Shown one piece after another: positions 32,473 through 44,031 of a stretch of 64,000 bases of DNA; position 1 is the first letter of the stretch, and every line of letters starts with the position of its first letter. The notes under the pieces are model-generated. The model saw only the letters and a list, made by a program, of their open reading frames with translations, did no database searches and was not told the DNA's origin. Both the position numbers and the translations under genes were made by a program. The DNA is taken from NCBI RefSeq assembly GCF_016097555.1, contig NC_054699.1, positions 4,211,358 through 4,275,357 of the forward strand. The letters run 5' to 3'. The stretch is from Gigantopelta aegis. Lineage: Eukaryota; Mollusca; Gastropoda; Neomphalida; Peltospiridae.

Positions 32473-33788
32473 GAGGATTGGTATGTGAGAGCATTTTTTA
32501 TCAGTGGGTATTTCACTTTGTTATTGTTTGTACTGAATTGCAGTTTACAAAGTGATATGACATTCAAGGACTGCTCATGTGTTTCAGCTATCAACAGATA
32601 ATATCATCATCTGCAGTGCCTTGATGCAACATAACAAGGCTCAATGCAGTTTTTAATACACTATACATCTAAGCAGATCATACAAGTTGTGCTGTTGATG
32701 GAGAGAGAGCAGGATTTGCTCATGACTGATTACACTTAACATGCAATGAAAATCGAAGAATGGTTCCTCACAGGAAGAAACTAAAGCTGGATAATCTCTT
32801 CTGTTTGCATAAAGATATACTTGAGGTTGAAGCTTTAAAGGAAACCAGTCATGGGTTTTGATGCCAGATATGTTGGCTTTGTTTTGGCATAACAAAATTT
32901 GACAAAATGACCCCCCACCCCATCCACCAAAACCCACCGATTTTCTCCTGTATCTAGGTTAAATGGACCTTCGTGACTTTGTAACTATTGGAGTATGTTT
33001 CTGGTCAACAGTGCTGTTTTAATGATTTAAATTACGTTCTTCGAGTACTAGTATATATGTTTTTGCTCTTGTTTTGAAAATCAAGGGCCACGGTTAAATA
33101 TTAATTTTTGATTTTATATTTTCAGGACTTTGGAATTACTGCACATAAGCACAAAAGCAAAACGTTTTTTGTTTTTGCTAATAAAAAAGGAGCAGGCTAT
33201 ATTCTCAGGGTGGGGGAGGGGGATTAAAATTTAGGACATCTTTTATTATACCATTTTTAATATAATTAAATACATTAAATACATCTTTAAAGATTTTGTT
33301 AACAGAAAACAAGTCACAATAGCTATACAGTCGGAAGTGTCCTTTGAAAAATGGATTTTAATTTTACAACTAAACAGTACTGCGCGGGTAATGGTATTTG
33401 AAAAATTCGTTAATAAAACACAATAGAGTAAGGTGTCATGTGATCGTTGAATAACCCTGTAAACAACTTACAGCCACGTATTACAACATTGTGCTGGGGT
33501 GTTTCTATACGAACATTCCATTCTGTTTTACTTAAGTATGTTAAGGCTTGCTGAGTCTGTAATTTAGGCTTCAAACCTTGTAAGAAACCGTTTCTCGTTT
33601 ACTCTGAATGATTTCGTTTTGTACTTTGTGGCCATTTGTGATTTCTACAGTGAACTACAAGTTAAACATGTAGTTTTTATTTTTTTATTTTTATTATTTT
33701 ATTTTTTTATCCAGTGTTGAAATTCGAGTGTCCTCAAGCACAACCTTGCCTTTATCTCTGGGTAGAACTAGAGTATTTTTAGTGTTGA
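32473..33788. other. No gene recognised
   Basis: AT-rich sequence downstream of FBXO45, without coding motifs or clear repeat ends. Some of it may be FBXO45 3' UTR, but no end point can be set. Confidence 0.4.
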
Positions 33789-33934
33789 CAGGCGCAAATC
33801 CAGGTTTTTTGTTTGTTTGTTTGTTTTTTTAAAGGAGGGCTTTCAACATGTACTTAAGTGCAGCCCCGTAGAAATGATATCTGCGACGGGGTGTTTCTGT
33901 GTCTCCGTGTGTGTCTGTGTGTGTGTCTCTCTGC

Positions 33935-33978
<44 letters not shown>

Positions 33979-34196
33979 CGCACACGTCATATTTTACCTT
34001 TATTTACATAGCGTAGGAGAGAAAAACGTACATTGTCGTCCTAAAGTATGTGTATGTGTGTGGCTGTTGCCCCCGCCCCTCCCTGTTCCTACGGACCTGA
34101 TGTGGAGGTGGATTTTGTTGTTGTTGTTGTTGTTAGCAGTGAATGCACTTCAAATGTAAACAGATCCCCTCAACCCCACCCCCGGATTCGCGCCTG
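33789..34196. mobile_element. MITE with CAGGCGC...GCGCCTG ends containing a (GT)n tract
   Basis: The ends CAGGCGCAAATCCAGG and CCCGGATTCGCGCCTG are inverted. The interior has a (GT)n run at about 33940-33977. It shares terminal words with 52313-52498 (CAGGCGCGGATTCAGG and CCTGGATCCGCGCCTG), so both belong to one family. Confidence 0.65.
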
Positions 34197-34427
34197 TTTC
34201 AAAATTGTCAGTTTGTGACTACCAAACGATTGCCAAGTATAGTGTCTTAAATATATAGTTTCCTAAATATTGCGCCATAGACCTTCAAGCCCAGTTTCTC
34301 GTTAAAGGTTTTACAACGAATCTGTGTGGTTCGGATTGGCTTTGAGAAAGGGTCAGACGAACTTTTGCATTTATGATTTCATGTCAACGTTTCAGTTTCG
34401 ACATCTGCTCAAAGTGTTATTTGAACT

Positions 34428-34580
34428 GATCCTGTCTGTGGGAAAGTGCATATAAAAGATCCCGGTCTGCTAATGGAACAATGTAGCGTGTTTGCCTAAA
34501 CCACGTTTCCGAATTATTAAATGTTTGACATCCAATAGCAGAAGATTAATAAATCAATGTACTCTAGTGGTGTCGCATGC
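34428..34580 (+). mobile_element. SINE 3' half
   Basis: From GATCCTGTCTGTGGG through GCATATAAAAGATCCC to ACTCTAGTGGTGTCG. The tRNA head is missing. Confidence 0.8.
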
Positions 34581-35012
34581 CCGTAATAACGACATCGGGG
34601 GTCGAGGAGTGAGGGGAGGGGGTGTCACAATCTCTAATAGGATGGTTACAGCCTCGAGCCATATTTTTTTTATCTTTATATCTTTATTTTACATAAAGGA
34701 CCACCAAAAATCGCCAAAACCCGGATATTTTCATCCTCGACTGGGGATGGGGGAAACGTGTCTCTACCCTCTCCCTCCGGGCCTGTGTTGTTAAAGAACA
34801 AGTTTATATGAGCATATATTTCAAGGCTAAATTCTCATATTTGAACTGAAGATGCGAAACCAGGGCTATAGGTTCTAATTTCCCAAAACTCTGTTACGCT
34901 CTCTTTAAAAACAAGTGTATCGTCCTTGCAAGTTTTTTTTTTTTTACATTGTACTGCGAGATGGCACAGTTGAGAGTTTAGTGAATAATCAATTGGAGCC
35001 TGGTTAAAAATG

Positions 35013-35305
35013 TATTTGTTTAACGACACCACTGGAACACATTTATTTATTTATCATCGGCTATTGGATGTCAAACATTTGATAATTTTTACATATAGTC
35101 AGATGGGAAACCCGCTACATTTTTCCATTAGTAGCAAGATATCTTTTATATATGCAACATCGCACGTACAGGACAGTACATACCACGGCCTTTGATATAC
35201 CAGTCGTGGCGCACTGGTTGGAACGAGAAATAGTCCAACGGGGATGGATACTAGAGCGACCGTGCATCAGGCAAGCACTATACCACTGGGCTACGTCCCG
35301 CCCCT
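35013..35305 (-). mobile_element. SINE, near full length
   Basis: On the minus strand: GGGGCGGGACGTAGCCCAGT (A-box region), a degenerate B-box, the core CCAGTGCGCCACGACTGGTA, and the end AGTGGTGTCGTTAAACAAAT. Confidence 0.9.
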
Positions 35306-35446
35306 TAGACCCAAGATTTAGGAAATTGTTTTTCTTAAGCATACTACCTGGCCACTGCTTTGTTGCTAAAAAAAATAAAAAATCTGACAGTCTAAAAATT
35401 AAACTGACAACAATGCTCTAGTACTATCCTTGGATAAACGGTATAA

Positions 35447-35769
35447 AGGCGACGGCACACGATACGAGTGCCTCATCGGTTATTTTGCAATCGGTTATGT
35501 TAGATTCACACTACCAAATGTCACGACGGAGTTTGCCAACTTAAACGACTGTCATGTTGCTAATCTGAGCGTTCTGTCATCTCGATTCTAGTATCCTACG
35601 ACTGATTAGTAGTTAATCTAAGCACACACGTCATAAATTAGGAGGGGGGGGGGGGGGCTTACCATGCAACTTCAAGTTTGTCAACTGTGCCGTGACAGTT
35701 GATAGTGTGACCCTAGCATTATTATTGTATCTATTCTCATACTAGATACTCGTATTGTGTGGCGTCGCC
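35447..35769. mobile_element. MITE with about 22-bp TIRs
   Basis: The left end GGCGACGGCACACGATACGA and the right end TACTCGTATTGTGTGGCGTC are inverted with two mismatches. A G homopolymer lies at about 35643-35657. No clear target duplication. Confidence 0.65.
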
Positions 35770-36123
35770 ATTCACGGAGTAACGGTAGAGGACGCTCGAA
35801 CTACGTACCAGTACCGTTTGTGGGATTTGTATTTGGAAAAGAGCCATTGTTTGTCATGGTTCGTTCTGTACAGAAACCTTTCTACCAGCTGTATAGCAAG
35901 ACGTCGACTCCACATGTACTTTCCGCTCAATGGTGTAGTGCTAATTGTTGAAAGTGACAACCAAACTGTGTGTGTGTATATATGTATGCATGTGTAAATA
36001 TTGTAATATATTTGTTCCGATCGTGTCGTAAAGAATTGCCTCCCTTTAATACCTTCTAAATCATGTAATTTTTAGTATATTGATTGGTGTCCAGGCACGA
36101 TGCAAAGTAGGGTAGTAGTTCAT

Positions 36124-36243
36124 GGGCCTAATTCACAAAGGTCTCTTAAACTCTGCTAGACAACAAAGCATCCTTTTTGAAAGTCTTTTAGTATTGCACT
36201 GCGAGATCGCAAAGTTGCGAGAGTTTAGTGAATTAGGCCCCAG
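36124..36243. mobile_element. 115-bp MITE, third copy
   Basis: GGGCCTAATTCACAAAGGTC at the start and TTTAGTGAATTAGGCCCC at the end are inverted; the interior matches the pair at 32132-32363. Confidence 0.8.
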
Positions 36244-36504
36244 GACGATACCTAGCTTAACATTGGAGGGGTTGGGTGGTGGTGAAAAAAAAATGTCTAG
36301 TCATAAAGAGCATTTCTAAAATAAAAGGTTTTTTTTTTTTTGTATCTCTCCATCTAGGCATAGCCCTGTAATTTGGCAAATTTCATTTCAATATGTAGAC
36401 AAATAATTTTTATTGATTTATTTTGTCAAAACAAAATAAAGACCCATTAAACAGAATTTACTTCATATGTCTGATTGTTGCATGAGCAGTTTGTATTCCA
36501 ATAT

Positions 36505-36660
36505 ACAGTCTCTCTCTCTCTATCTCTATCTCTAACTCTAACTCTAACTCTAACTCTAACTCTAACTCTAACTCTAACTCTAACTCTAACTCTATCTCTA
36601 TCTCTATCTCTATCTCTATCTCTATCTCTCGATCTTGATCTCTCTCGTGATCTTGATCTC
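36505..36660 (+). repeat. Hexanucleotide repeat CTCTAA / CTCTAT
   Basis: About ten CTCTAA units are flanked by CTCTAT units, then CGATCTTGATCTCT words. Confidence 0.92.
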
Positions 36661-37280
36661 TCGGCCAGATGTGAAAATAACCATGTTAGACACCAAATAG
36701 TTTATAGTTGAACATGTGATGAGATTCGGTAAATAAATATTCCTTTTAATGTTTAATTGTCATTTCTTTAACCCCCCTAAAAAAAGAAGAAACAAAAAAA
36801 ACCCCACCCCAAAAACAACAACAAAAAACCTAATTTGTTTTAACAACCACCTAAAGTTATCAACACGGTTCTAACAACAGTACAGTAATTTGGAAAATAA
36901 TTTCAGTGGTGGGGAAGGTAACTTAAGTGTTTTCTTAAAACTAAATAGGAGAGTTCGCTTGGACATATTTGATTACCTGCATCCCACTGTAAAATATAAT
37001 TCTATCAAAGCTAACATTTCAGAAAACCCAACTGGCCATCAGTAAATCTTGAGTTGTCTCCCATACCATATTTGGAGTAGTCCATATCCGTTAATATCAC
37101 AGGTACTACCCCCCCCCCCCCCCCTCCCAACCAAAACAAACAAAAAACAACAAAAGGGAGGGGAGAGTAACCATAGCATGTTTGAGAGGACATGTTAATG
37201 TAAATAGTATAAAATTAAATAACATAATTTTGAAAAAAAGGAAAAATACAATGCCCCCCCCCCCCGGAAAAAAATCTCGT

Positions 37281-37311
37281 CGGGACGTAGCTCAGTGGTA
37301 GAGCGTTAACC
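37281..37311 (+). mobile_element. SINE tRNA-like head only
   Basis: GGGACGTAGCTCAGTGGTAG followed by AGCG is the A-box half of the tRNA-derived SINE; no B-box follows. It is not a tRNA gene. Confidence 0.6.
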
Positions 37312-38204
37312 AAAGCACTGGCGTAATCATACATTTCCCCCCTACCACCACCGTTGATATTTTTCTGTCGCCCCATAAACCTAATCATTACTCATTGTGG
37401 GTGCTCTCCTCCCACCCCACCCCACCCCACCCCAATGTCGATTCCCTCCAATATAAAATCCTGGCTACGTGCTACATGAGACGCAATGTGTCATAATTTA
37501 TTCTCATCAGCAGACCGAATGTGTTTTCACCCGTCCCAACCACTGACCAGCGAAAATGAAAAATCGCATTTCTCAAAATGTCAAGGATAAGAAAATCGCA
37601 CTGCTTCAAAATCTTAGGGAGAGACTGTACATAACCATAAATAATGATAAATGTAATTGATTTATATACATACTTTCGTAATATTAAAAGGATTTAATAT
37701 CTTGTTTCCCAAACAATTACACTAATAAATGGCATTTTACGCGGTTGTGAACGGGTGCGATCGCAAACTCGTCCTTACACTAATGCCGGCACTACACCTA
37801 CGTTTGACATAATGCATGTCTGGTATACTGTGTGTGAAAATGCATTGTTTACAGCCACACAGGCCTATTTTCATTGTAACGACTGGCCGGGCATTGTACA
37901 ACATGGCTATATTTTCAAGGGTCAGACACAATAGCCTCAATTAGAAATTAGCAACAATAATTAGTTAATCCCTTAACCGCTCTCCAGTTCCGGCACGTTC
38001 CGCTTACAGCAAGCATGGCTGATGATCACATTTTTTTGTGAATCTTCAGCTGAGATTTATGCATGCCAGTCCTTGGGCTTCGTTCCACGAAGCGATCTTA
38101 GCGCTAAGATTGCCTTACGTGTATACAGTCGTTATAGACTTAGGTGACGAAGACATTGTTGTATACATGATTATAAGCGTAAGTGGCAGGCAAAACGAAA
38201 CACC

Positions 38205-38250
38205 TACACACACACACACATACATACATACACACATACATACATACATA

Positions 38251-38290
<40 letters not shown>

Positions 38291-38506
38291 TACATACATC
38301 AATACACACATACATACACATACACACAGACATACATACGTGTACACACACACGCACACAAACAGACATACATACGTACACACACACATACATACATAGA
38401 CAAACACATACACACACACATACACACACACCACACACACACCACACACACACACACATACACACATACATACACACACATACATACATACATACATACA
38501 TACATG
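38205..38506 (+). repeat. (CA)n / (CATA)n simple repeat
   Basis: Runs of CACACA and ACATACAT; the His/Thr and Cys/Val frames across it are artefacts. Confidence 0.95.
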
Positions 38507-38571
38507 CACTATGTTGAGCTGTCCCAGCTGGTAACGCATCCATTATGGCGAACTGATTGTTTGTTCATTGT

Positions 38572-38720
38572 GGTGACGTTGTTCAGACCGACCCATATGA
38601 ACGTTCATGGTGACGTTGTTCAGACCGACCCATATGAACGTTCATGGTGACGTTGTTCAGACCGACCCATATGAACGTTCATGGTGACGTTGTTCAGACC
38701 GACCCATATGAACGTTCATA
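38572..38720. repeat. 37-bp tandem repeat, four copies, with a 12-bp palindrome
   Basis: The unit holds GTGACGTTGTTCAGACCGAC and CATATGAACGTTCATG and recurs at 38572, 38609, 38646 and 38683 with no visible differences. ATGAACGTTCAT in each unit is a perfect palindrome. Confidence 0.92.
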
Positions 38721-38734
38721 CCTGTACTGATGCA

Positions 38735-39015
38735 AGGGGCGGGACGTAGGCCAGTGGTAGAGTTTTCGCTTGATGCACGGTCAGTCTGGGATCGATCCCC
38801 GTCGGTAGGCCCATTGGGATATTTCTCGTTCCAGTCAGTGCACCACGACTGGTATATCAAAGACCGTGGTATGTGCTATCCTATCCGTGGGAATGTGCAT
38901 ATAAATGTAGCGCGTTTCCTCTCTAAGACTTATAAGTCGAATTTACCAAATATTTGACATCCAGTAGTCTATGATTATTAAACCAATGTGCTCTAGTGGT
39001 GTCGTTAAACAAAAA
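38735..39015 (+). mobile_element. Full-length tRNA-derived SINE
   Basis: Head GGGGCGGGACGTAGGCCAGT with A-box, B-box GGGATCGATCCCC, core GTTCCAGTCAGTGCACCACG, and 3' end TCTAGTGGTGTCGTTAAACA with an A-rich tail. The best copy of this family here for defining its polymerase III promoter. Confidence 0.93.
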
Positions 39016-39319
39016 AACAAATCAAAAACGTTTCTACTAATGCAAATAAAGCATTTCTTTCTTCCTTTATACACATCAACAAAACACAGCATTAGAACAT
39101 ACAAAACGATTTATTTTACAATACATGTACATACTCGTAAATAAAGCAGTTACAAAAAGTAATAATAATACAGACTATATAGCACATGTTTATTGATATA
39201 ACAGGCCAGTACATTCAATATTGGGAATAAAACAGTGAAACTAACATCTTACATAAGGCATCGGAACATGCTACCAACTGGAGGACATAATCTTCAATGT
39301 GTGTATGAACGTGTCTGTG

Positions 39320-39325
39320 TGTATG

Positions 39326-39405
<80 letters not shown>

Positions 39406-39441
39406 CGTGTCGGGGCGGGTATGTGTGTGTGTGTATGAACG

Positions 39442-39498
<57 letters not shown>

Positions 39499-39527
39499 AT
39501 GTGTGTGTCTGTGTACGAGAATGTGTG

Positions 39528-39609
<82 letters not shown>
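39320..39609 (+). repeat. Compound (CT)n and (GT)n repeat
   Basis: Three blocks of CT, each followed by GT runs, separated by short words such as GTATGAACGTGTCTGT (two copies). All frames through it are artefacts. Confidence 0.95.
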
Positions 39610-39610
<1 letters not shown>

Positions 39611-40257
39611 TGGGCTTGGCCACCAACCCACCCTCGCTTCCAACACCTGTGTTTTAAATACATAGCAGTATATTTAACTTCGCATAGTACATAAAGAAAA
39701 TTACACATACATGTACTAATAAACACCTGATGATTAATGTAATATATGCATATTGACATACAGCATAATGTAAGACGAATCACGACTATTATTACAAGTT
39801 ACATATAAAATCATTATACATTTCACACGGGGAAAAAGATACCAGTGCCGTAATAAATGATTTGCTGATCTTACCTATGACATCTCAAGACAAGGCTGGT
39901 GAGAGTCAAACAGGGCCTCGAGGCTAGTTTATGCTGTAGGTCGTATACCACTGACATCGTACATCCCAATGATGACAATATGTACACATGAAACTAGAGC
40001 GGCTGCTATACAATGAACACTGGCAACGTTTTAACAAAACATGTACGCCATAAATATAAATACAAATTGCCAGCCTTAAAATAAATCACATAAAAAGAGG
40101 AGGGGGGGGGGGGGGAGGGGGTAATGTCGCTGGTTTTGGATATATAACAGGAAGCGTCCTTTACTAGGTACTTTAGTTCCGCACGAAAATGGTCATGTTC
40201 GTTTTAGTGGCACTTGAAACATGTTTCAAACACCAGTACCCGTCCGATACACTTATA

Positions 40258-40651
40258 TTAAAGGAACAATCCTGAGTTTTTATCCCCATCAGATTAACAC
40301 ATCCTGCTTTTTCCTCGTTTTAAAAAAAACAAACACTACCTATATTTTAAACATAGGCCAAAAGTATTATATATACTGATAAATACATTTGGAATGACCT
40401 TTTGGCGAATTAATTAAAATTTTGTTAAATCATTGAAAGAAACAATATATTGGTACGTACGAAATTATTTTAGACAAAAAACGATACTGAGATACTACAA
40501 AACATAACCATGTTCAGAAAAGAATTGGTTATAGAAATATTCATATTCTAAGCAAGAAAATGTAAAAACAATTGTAATTTTAATAATGTAAAAGTAAATT
40601 ATTTTCCGAAAACCTTTTAAAATGGCTACAAACGCTAGATAGTCCCTTTAA
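40258..40651. mobile_element. TTAA-flanked MITE
   Basis: It begins TTAAAGGAACAATCCTGAGT and ends TAGTCCCTTTAA, as in 25682-26439 and 54078-54467. It shares GTACGTACGAAATTATTT with the copy at 54078. Confidence 0.65.
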
Positions 40652-41264
40652 TTGAGAATTAGTTCAGGAATGTACTAACCAGATCAAACAATTCTTTACG
40701 ACCTGTCCTGTAGGCACGGCAGTATTCACTACTTTCTGTAATAAATGTTTGTTCACTTCGATCTTTGACCCCGTGGATTTCTATTGACGTAGATCTGTAA
40801 AGTTACATTCTCTGGTTACCATATTATACAAAAATGTACAAATGTGAAATACAAGCTCAAATGCACTTTTAAAAAAGTTGTGTGTGTTCGCTATGAACGG
40901 ATATCGTCAAACGTATACGCTCGATTCGTCGCCTGTGCCGCCATAGCTCGGCAAAGCACAAACGACAGCCTGTTGTCAGTTTCAGTTAATACGTGCGTTT
41001 ACCGATTTCGTCTCAAAAAATTAAAAGAGAAATTTTGCGCTGTACGAAGAACGTTCGGTTGAGGATACGGTACTAGAGTCTTTAGTTAAAACCGGTTTGA
41101 CAACGTATTATCGACAGTCGTACCTTCCTATTTTAAAATTGATATTTTATAAAGTGTTAGTAGAACTTTCAAAGTTTAGTTTGTATACTAGTAACACATT
41201 AATCTTGTATATATTTTAAAAATAAAAAATACTAAAGTAGACAATTTAATAATCATCCGACCCC

Positions 41265-41656
41265 ATACAACCGTAAATAAAATGTGTTGAGTGCGTCGTT
41301 AAATAAAACATATCCTATCCTTCCTTCCATCTGCTGTTGGATGTCTAACATTTGGTAATTTTGACATATAATCTTAGAGAGGAATCGGGTGCATGTGCAG
41401 GGGGAGGGTATTGGAGGTCGAAACCCTTACTTGCCCAAGCTTATGTATTTTCTGGGGGAGCATGGCCCCATATAAACTTCGCTTAACACAGTCTATAACC
41501 CCAACCCCGCTGAAATCCCTGCACGCGCGCCTTGTAAACCCGCTACATTTTTTTTAGCAAGGGATTGTTTATATGTACCATCCCACAGACAGGATATCAC
41601 ATACCATGGTCTTTTTGTATACCCGCCGATGGGGATCGATCCTAGACTGACTGCGC
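41265..41656. mobile_element. SINE 3' end followed by a second SINE interrupted by about 145 bp
   Basis: 41265-41330 is a plus-strand SINE end (GTGCGTCGTTAAATAAAACA). From 41329 a minus-strand SINE begins, breaks off near 41390 and resumes near 41535 (TAAACCCGCTACATTTTTTT) to about 41656 with a B-box remnant (GGGGATCGATCCTAG). The block between has GCATGTGCAGGGGG at its start and CCCTGCACGCGC at its end, inverted, so it is probably a small MITE. Confidence 0.65.
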
Positions 41657-42261
41657 ATTTCCAAAACCCCCCACCTTTTTAGGTCTAAGTAATGAATAAA
41701 AATAACACATAGTCTTGAAAAATGTTACGTAAATCGAACACAGTACCCTCTTCCTCTACCCCTAGAGCGTTACGTAATTAGTAACACCCCCTTACATGTA
41801 ACGCGTATGCCAACAGCTGGCCACTGTCAAAATGTCAAGGAAAATCCCCCACTCGCCGACCCCTGGAAAGGCGTTGTACCATACCTCTATGGATATAAAT
41901 ATGTTTTGGAGATATGAGACGGCCCCTCAATCAAGACAGTTAAATTTGTTCAAAAATTGCGAAATCTCACGTGATCTCTTGTTGGGGAATTCTATACTTG
42001 TGACATGCCAATGAAAACCGAGATCGGTACGAGCCCGTCAAAAGTGTTCAACTTTGAAAATCATGGCTTTGTTTTTGACCTGGATAAGCCAGCGTAGTGA
42101 AACCAATGCGGAGTGCGGCGTCATATATGCACCAAACGTAATTGGATTTTCTGTTCTATATGCTTAAATAATAAAAATATTCCAGGGAATGTAGTTTTAA
42201 ATGGTACACGCAAGAGCTGTCTCAATATCAAACGAACAATACAGTTTACAGAGTTATATTT

Positions 42262-42934
42262 CTAGTAACGACACTGTCCAGCTTTTAACCTATATGGATA
42301 CTTCGTGACATCCGTCTCACAAATGCACTTAGTGTGTGCCAGGCTTTGGTTTTCATAACGCCTCCCATTGCTTTTCAAGGCACTGCAGAATTTGCATCTT
42401 TTGCGAAAGACCTGTTCCTGCGACTCTCGACTGGACGCTAGAATCGTCGATATGTTGAAAGGATCCTTACGCGGAGAAATGTTTAACGGCATCTGTAGAC
42501 GGGACGGAGCGCTATTCTGAACCTGATCTCTGTTCAAATTGTTGTTTTCACGACACCCGTTACCATTAAGTCCATTGTATTGGCAGAAAACCCCGCTTTC
42601 GTTAGATGCTCGTCCGGAACCGTCTAACATTTCGTTCTCTTTCACCATGGAAGTTGAATTGTTGTATGACGCAGTTTCTGTAATTGTTTTTGATTTACAA
42701 GAACCATTCTGACTAGAGTTTTTAAATTGCAGCAGCGAGTGGTTGCTAACAGGACAATTACGTCTGTCTGTTGAAAATACTGATTTGTGGAAACCGCCAT
42801 CTTGTTTTGTTTTGTTGACGCATGTTGTAGGTATTTCTTGCACATGTATCGTCTGGTTGTGGAGGTTATCGAATATCACAGTGGAGGTATTACTGGTTCT
42901 ACTCCTGTTTGGTTTCCTTCTGGATCGAACCACC
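42262..42934 (-). CDS. Large 3' terminal exon, probable (alternative) cytoplasmic tail of the FTP/EGF receptor
   Basis: A 223-codon open frame follows a good acceptor (TTATTTTAG|GGTGG) and ends at a TAG at 42262. It begins VVRSRRKPNRSRTSNTSTVI, a basic stop-transfer-like stretch, then Asn/Ser/Thr-rich low-complexity sequence, and ends with a Cys-containing part (RKRCKFCSALKSNGRR and CICETDVTKYPYRLKAGQCR). The acceptor phase fits the transmembrane exon at 51348-51420 exactly, giving ...GLCIW-VVRSRRK. It would also fit a donor inside the short tail exon. I recognise no domain family. The link to the receptor is inferred from phase, strand and the basic start; it could instead belong to a separate gene. 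Confidence 0.55.
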
Positions 42935-43761
42935 CTAAAATAATAATTAAATAAAGCACTGAATAAAGATTAAAAAGACAAGCGCCATCTTTATATATTT
43001 TAACAGTATTGTCTTTGTGACAAGTTCTACAATTTAATTTTATATTATTATCTTTGCACAATCAACTGAAGAATACAAAAATTCTAAAGTGCTGTCGCTC
43101 GGCGTAAACAGTGGTTTTTCTCAAGAAGTGGAAAGCAAAATGTATAGCATATCTAAGAAAACCACCGAGTTCGTGGAAAAATAAATACACAATAACTATG
43201 CTTAATGTGTCGGTTAAATTGATGCTAGTAAACAAAATATTTGGGTCTGTTGGTCAAGGAGAAATCGTTGCATTTCAAGACAAAAAAAAAAACATTTTTT
43301 TTTCGCATTGTGCAACTTTTGATAACATGTTTTTTTTTTTTAACACAACCCATAGAAAATAGTTGCAACCCCCCACCCTCTGACCATATATAGATCTTGA
43401 GTCAACAGATTATTGAGGAGGACAGGTTGGAAAAGGAAATAATTCAATCATCGTGAGAAAGAGCATCTACTGTTGAATTAATTTGTGTATTACCGTATTT
43501 ATTCTAAGAAACGCTTTAAAAAAAACCTAAGACAGTAAATTGATAAGTACTGAAATAGAAACAGTGACAGTTTCAACGAATAATACTCGAATAACGATTA
43601 AATCAGAAGAAATTAATTTTAAATGTTTTGCTTGAAATTAGATTTATATTATTTTTCCATTTCACTATAACACAACTAATACTTATTAACTATTTCAGAA
43701 CAAGCAGTAAGTTATTCAATAGATAGCAATATTTATAAGTCGACCATTAATATAAAAAGTT

Positions 43762-43980
43762 AAAGTTTGTTTTGTTTAACGATACTACTAGAGCACATTG
43801 ATTTTATTAACCATCGGCTATTGGGTGTCAAATATATGGTTATTTGACACAATCATAGAGAGGAAACCAGCAAAAATGTCCATGAGTAGCAAGGGATCTT
43901 TTATATGCACCATCCCACAAAAAGGATAGCATATACAACGATCTTTGATATACCAGTCGTGATGCACTGACTGGAACTAT
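43762..43980 (-). mobile_element. SINE 3' part
   Basis: The minus strand ends AGTATCGTTAAACAAAACAA. The core (CCAGTCAGTGCATCACGACT, TGTGGGATGGTGCATATAAA) is present; the tRNA head is missing. It abuts the start of the satellite array. Confidence 0.8.
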
Positions 43981-44031
43981 TAATATCTGCAAAACCGGCA
44001 TTACTATTTTGAAAAAAGTAAAGAACGCCAC

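Larger units (their letters stand above)
39610..42261. other. No gene recognised apart from the elements listed
   Basis: This stretch would contain the 3' UTR of the exon at 42262-42934. Frames at 40844-41062 and 41832-42014 have no recognisable motif or splice context. A G tract lies at 40101-40117. Confidence 0.4.

Noticed and set aside
37281-37311. tRNA gene
   Set aside because: Only the A-box half is present, without B-box or cloverleaf; it matches the head of the local SINE family.
38038-38650. His/Thr and Cys/Val-rich frames on both strands
   Set aside because: Products of the (CA)n and (CATA)n repeat; no splice or domain support.
39215-39783. Frames of up to 170 codons in CT/GT repeats
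   Set aside because: Compound microsatellite; same reason as above.
39860-39900. Possible minus-strand splice donor (CATAG|GTAAGATC) of an extra exon
   Set aside because: No acceptor or coding potential next to it could be recognised, so it is indistinguishable from chance.
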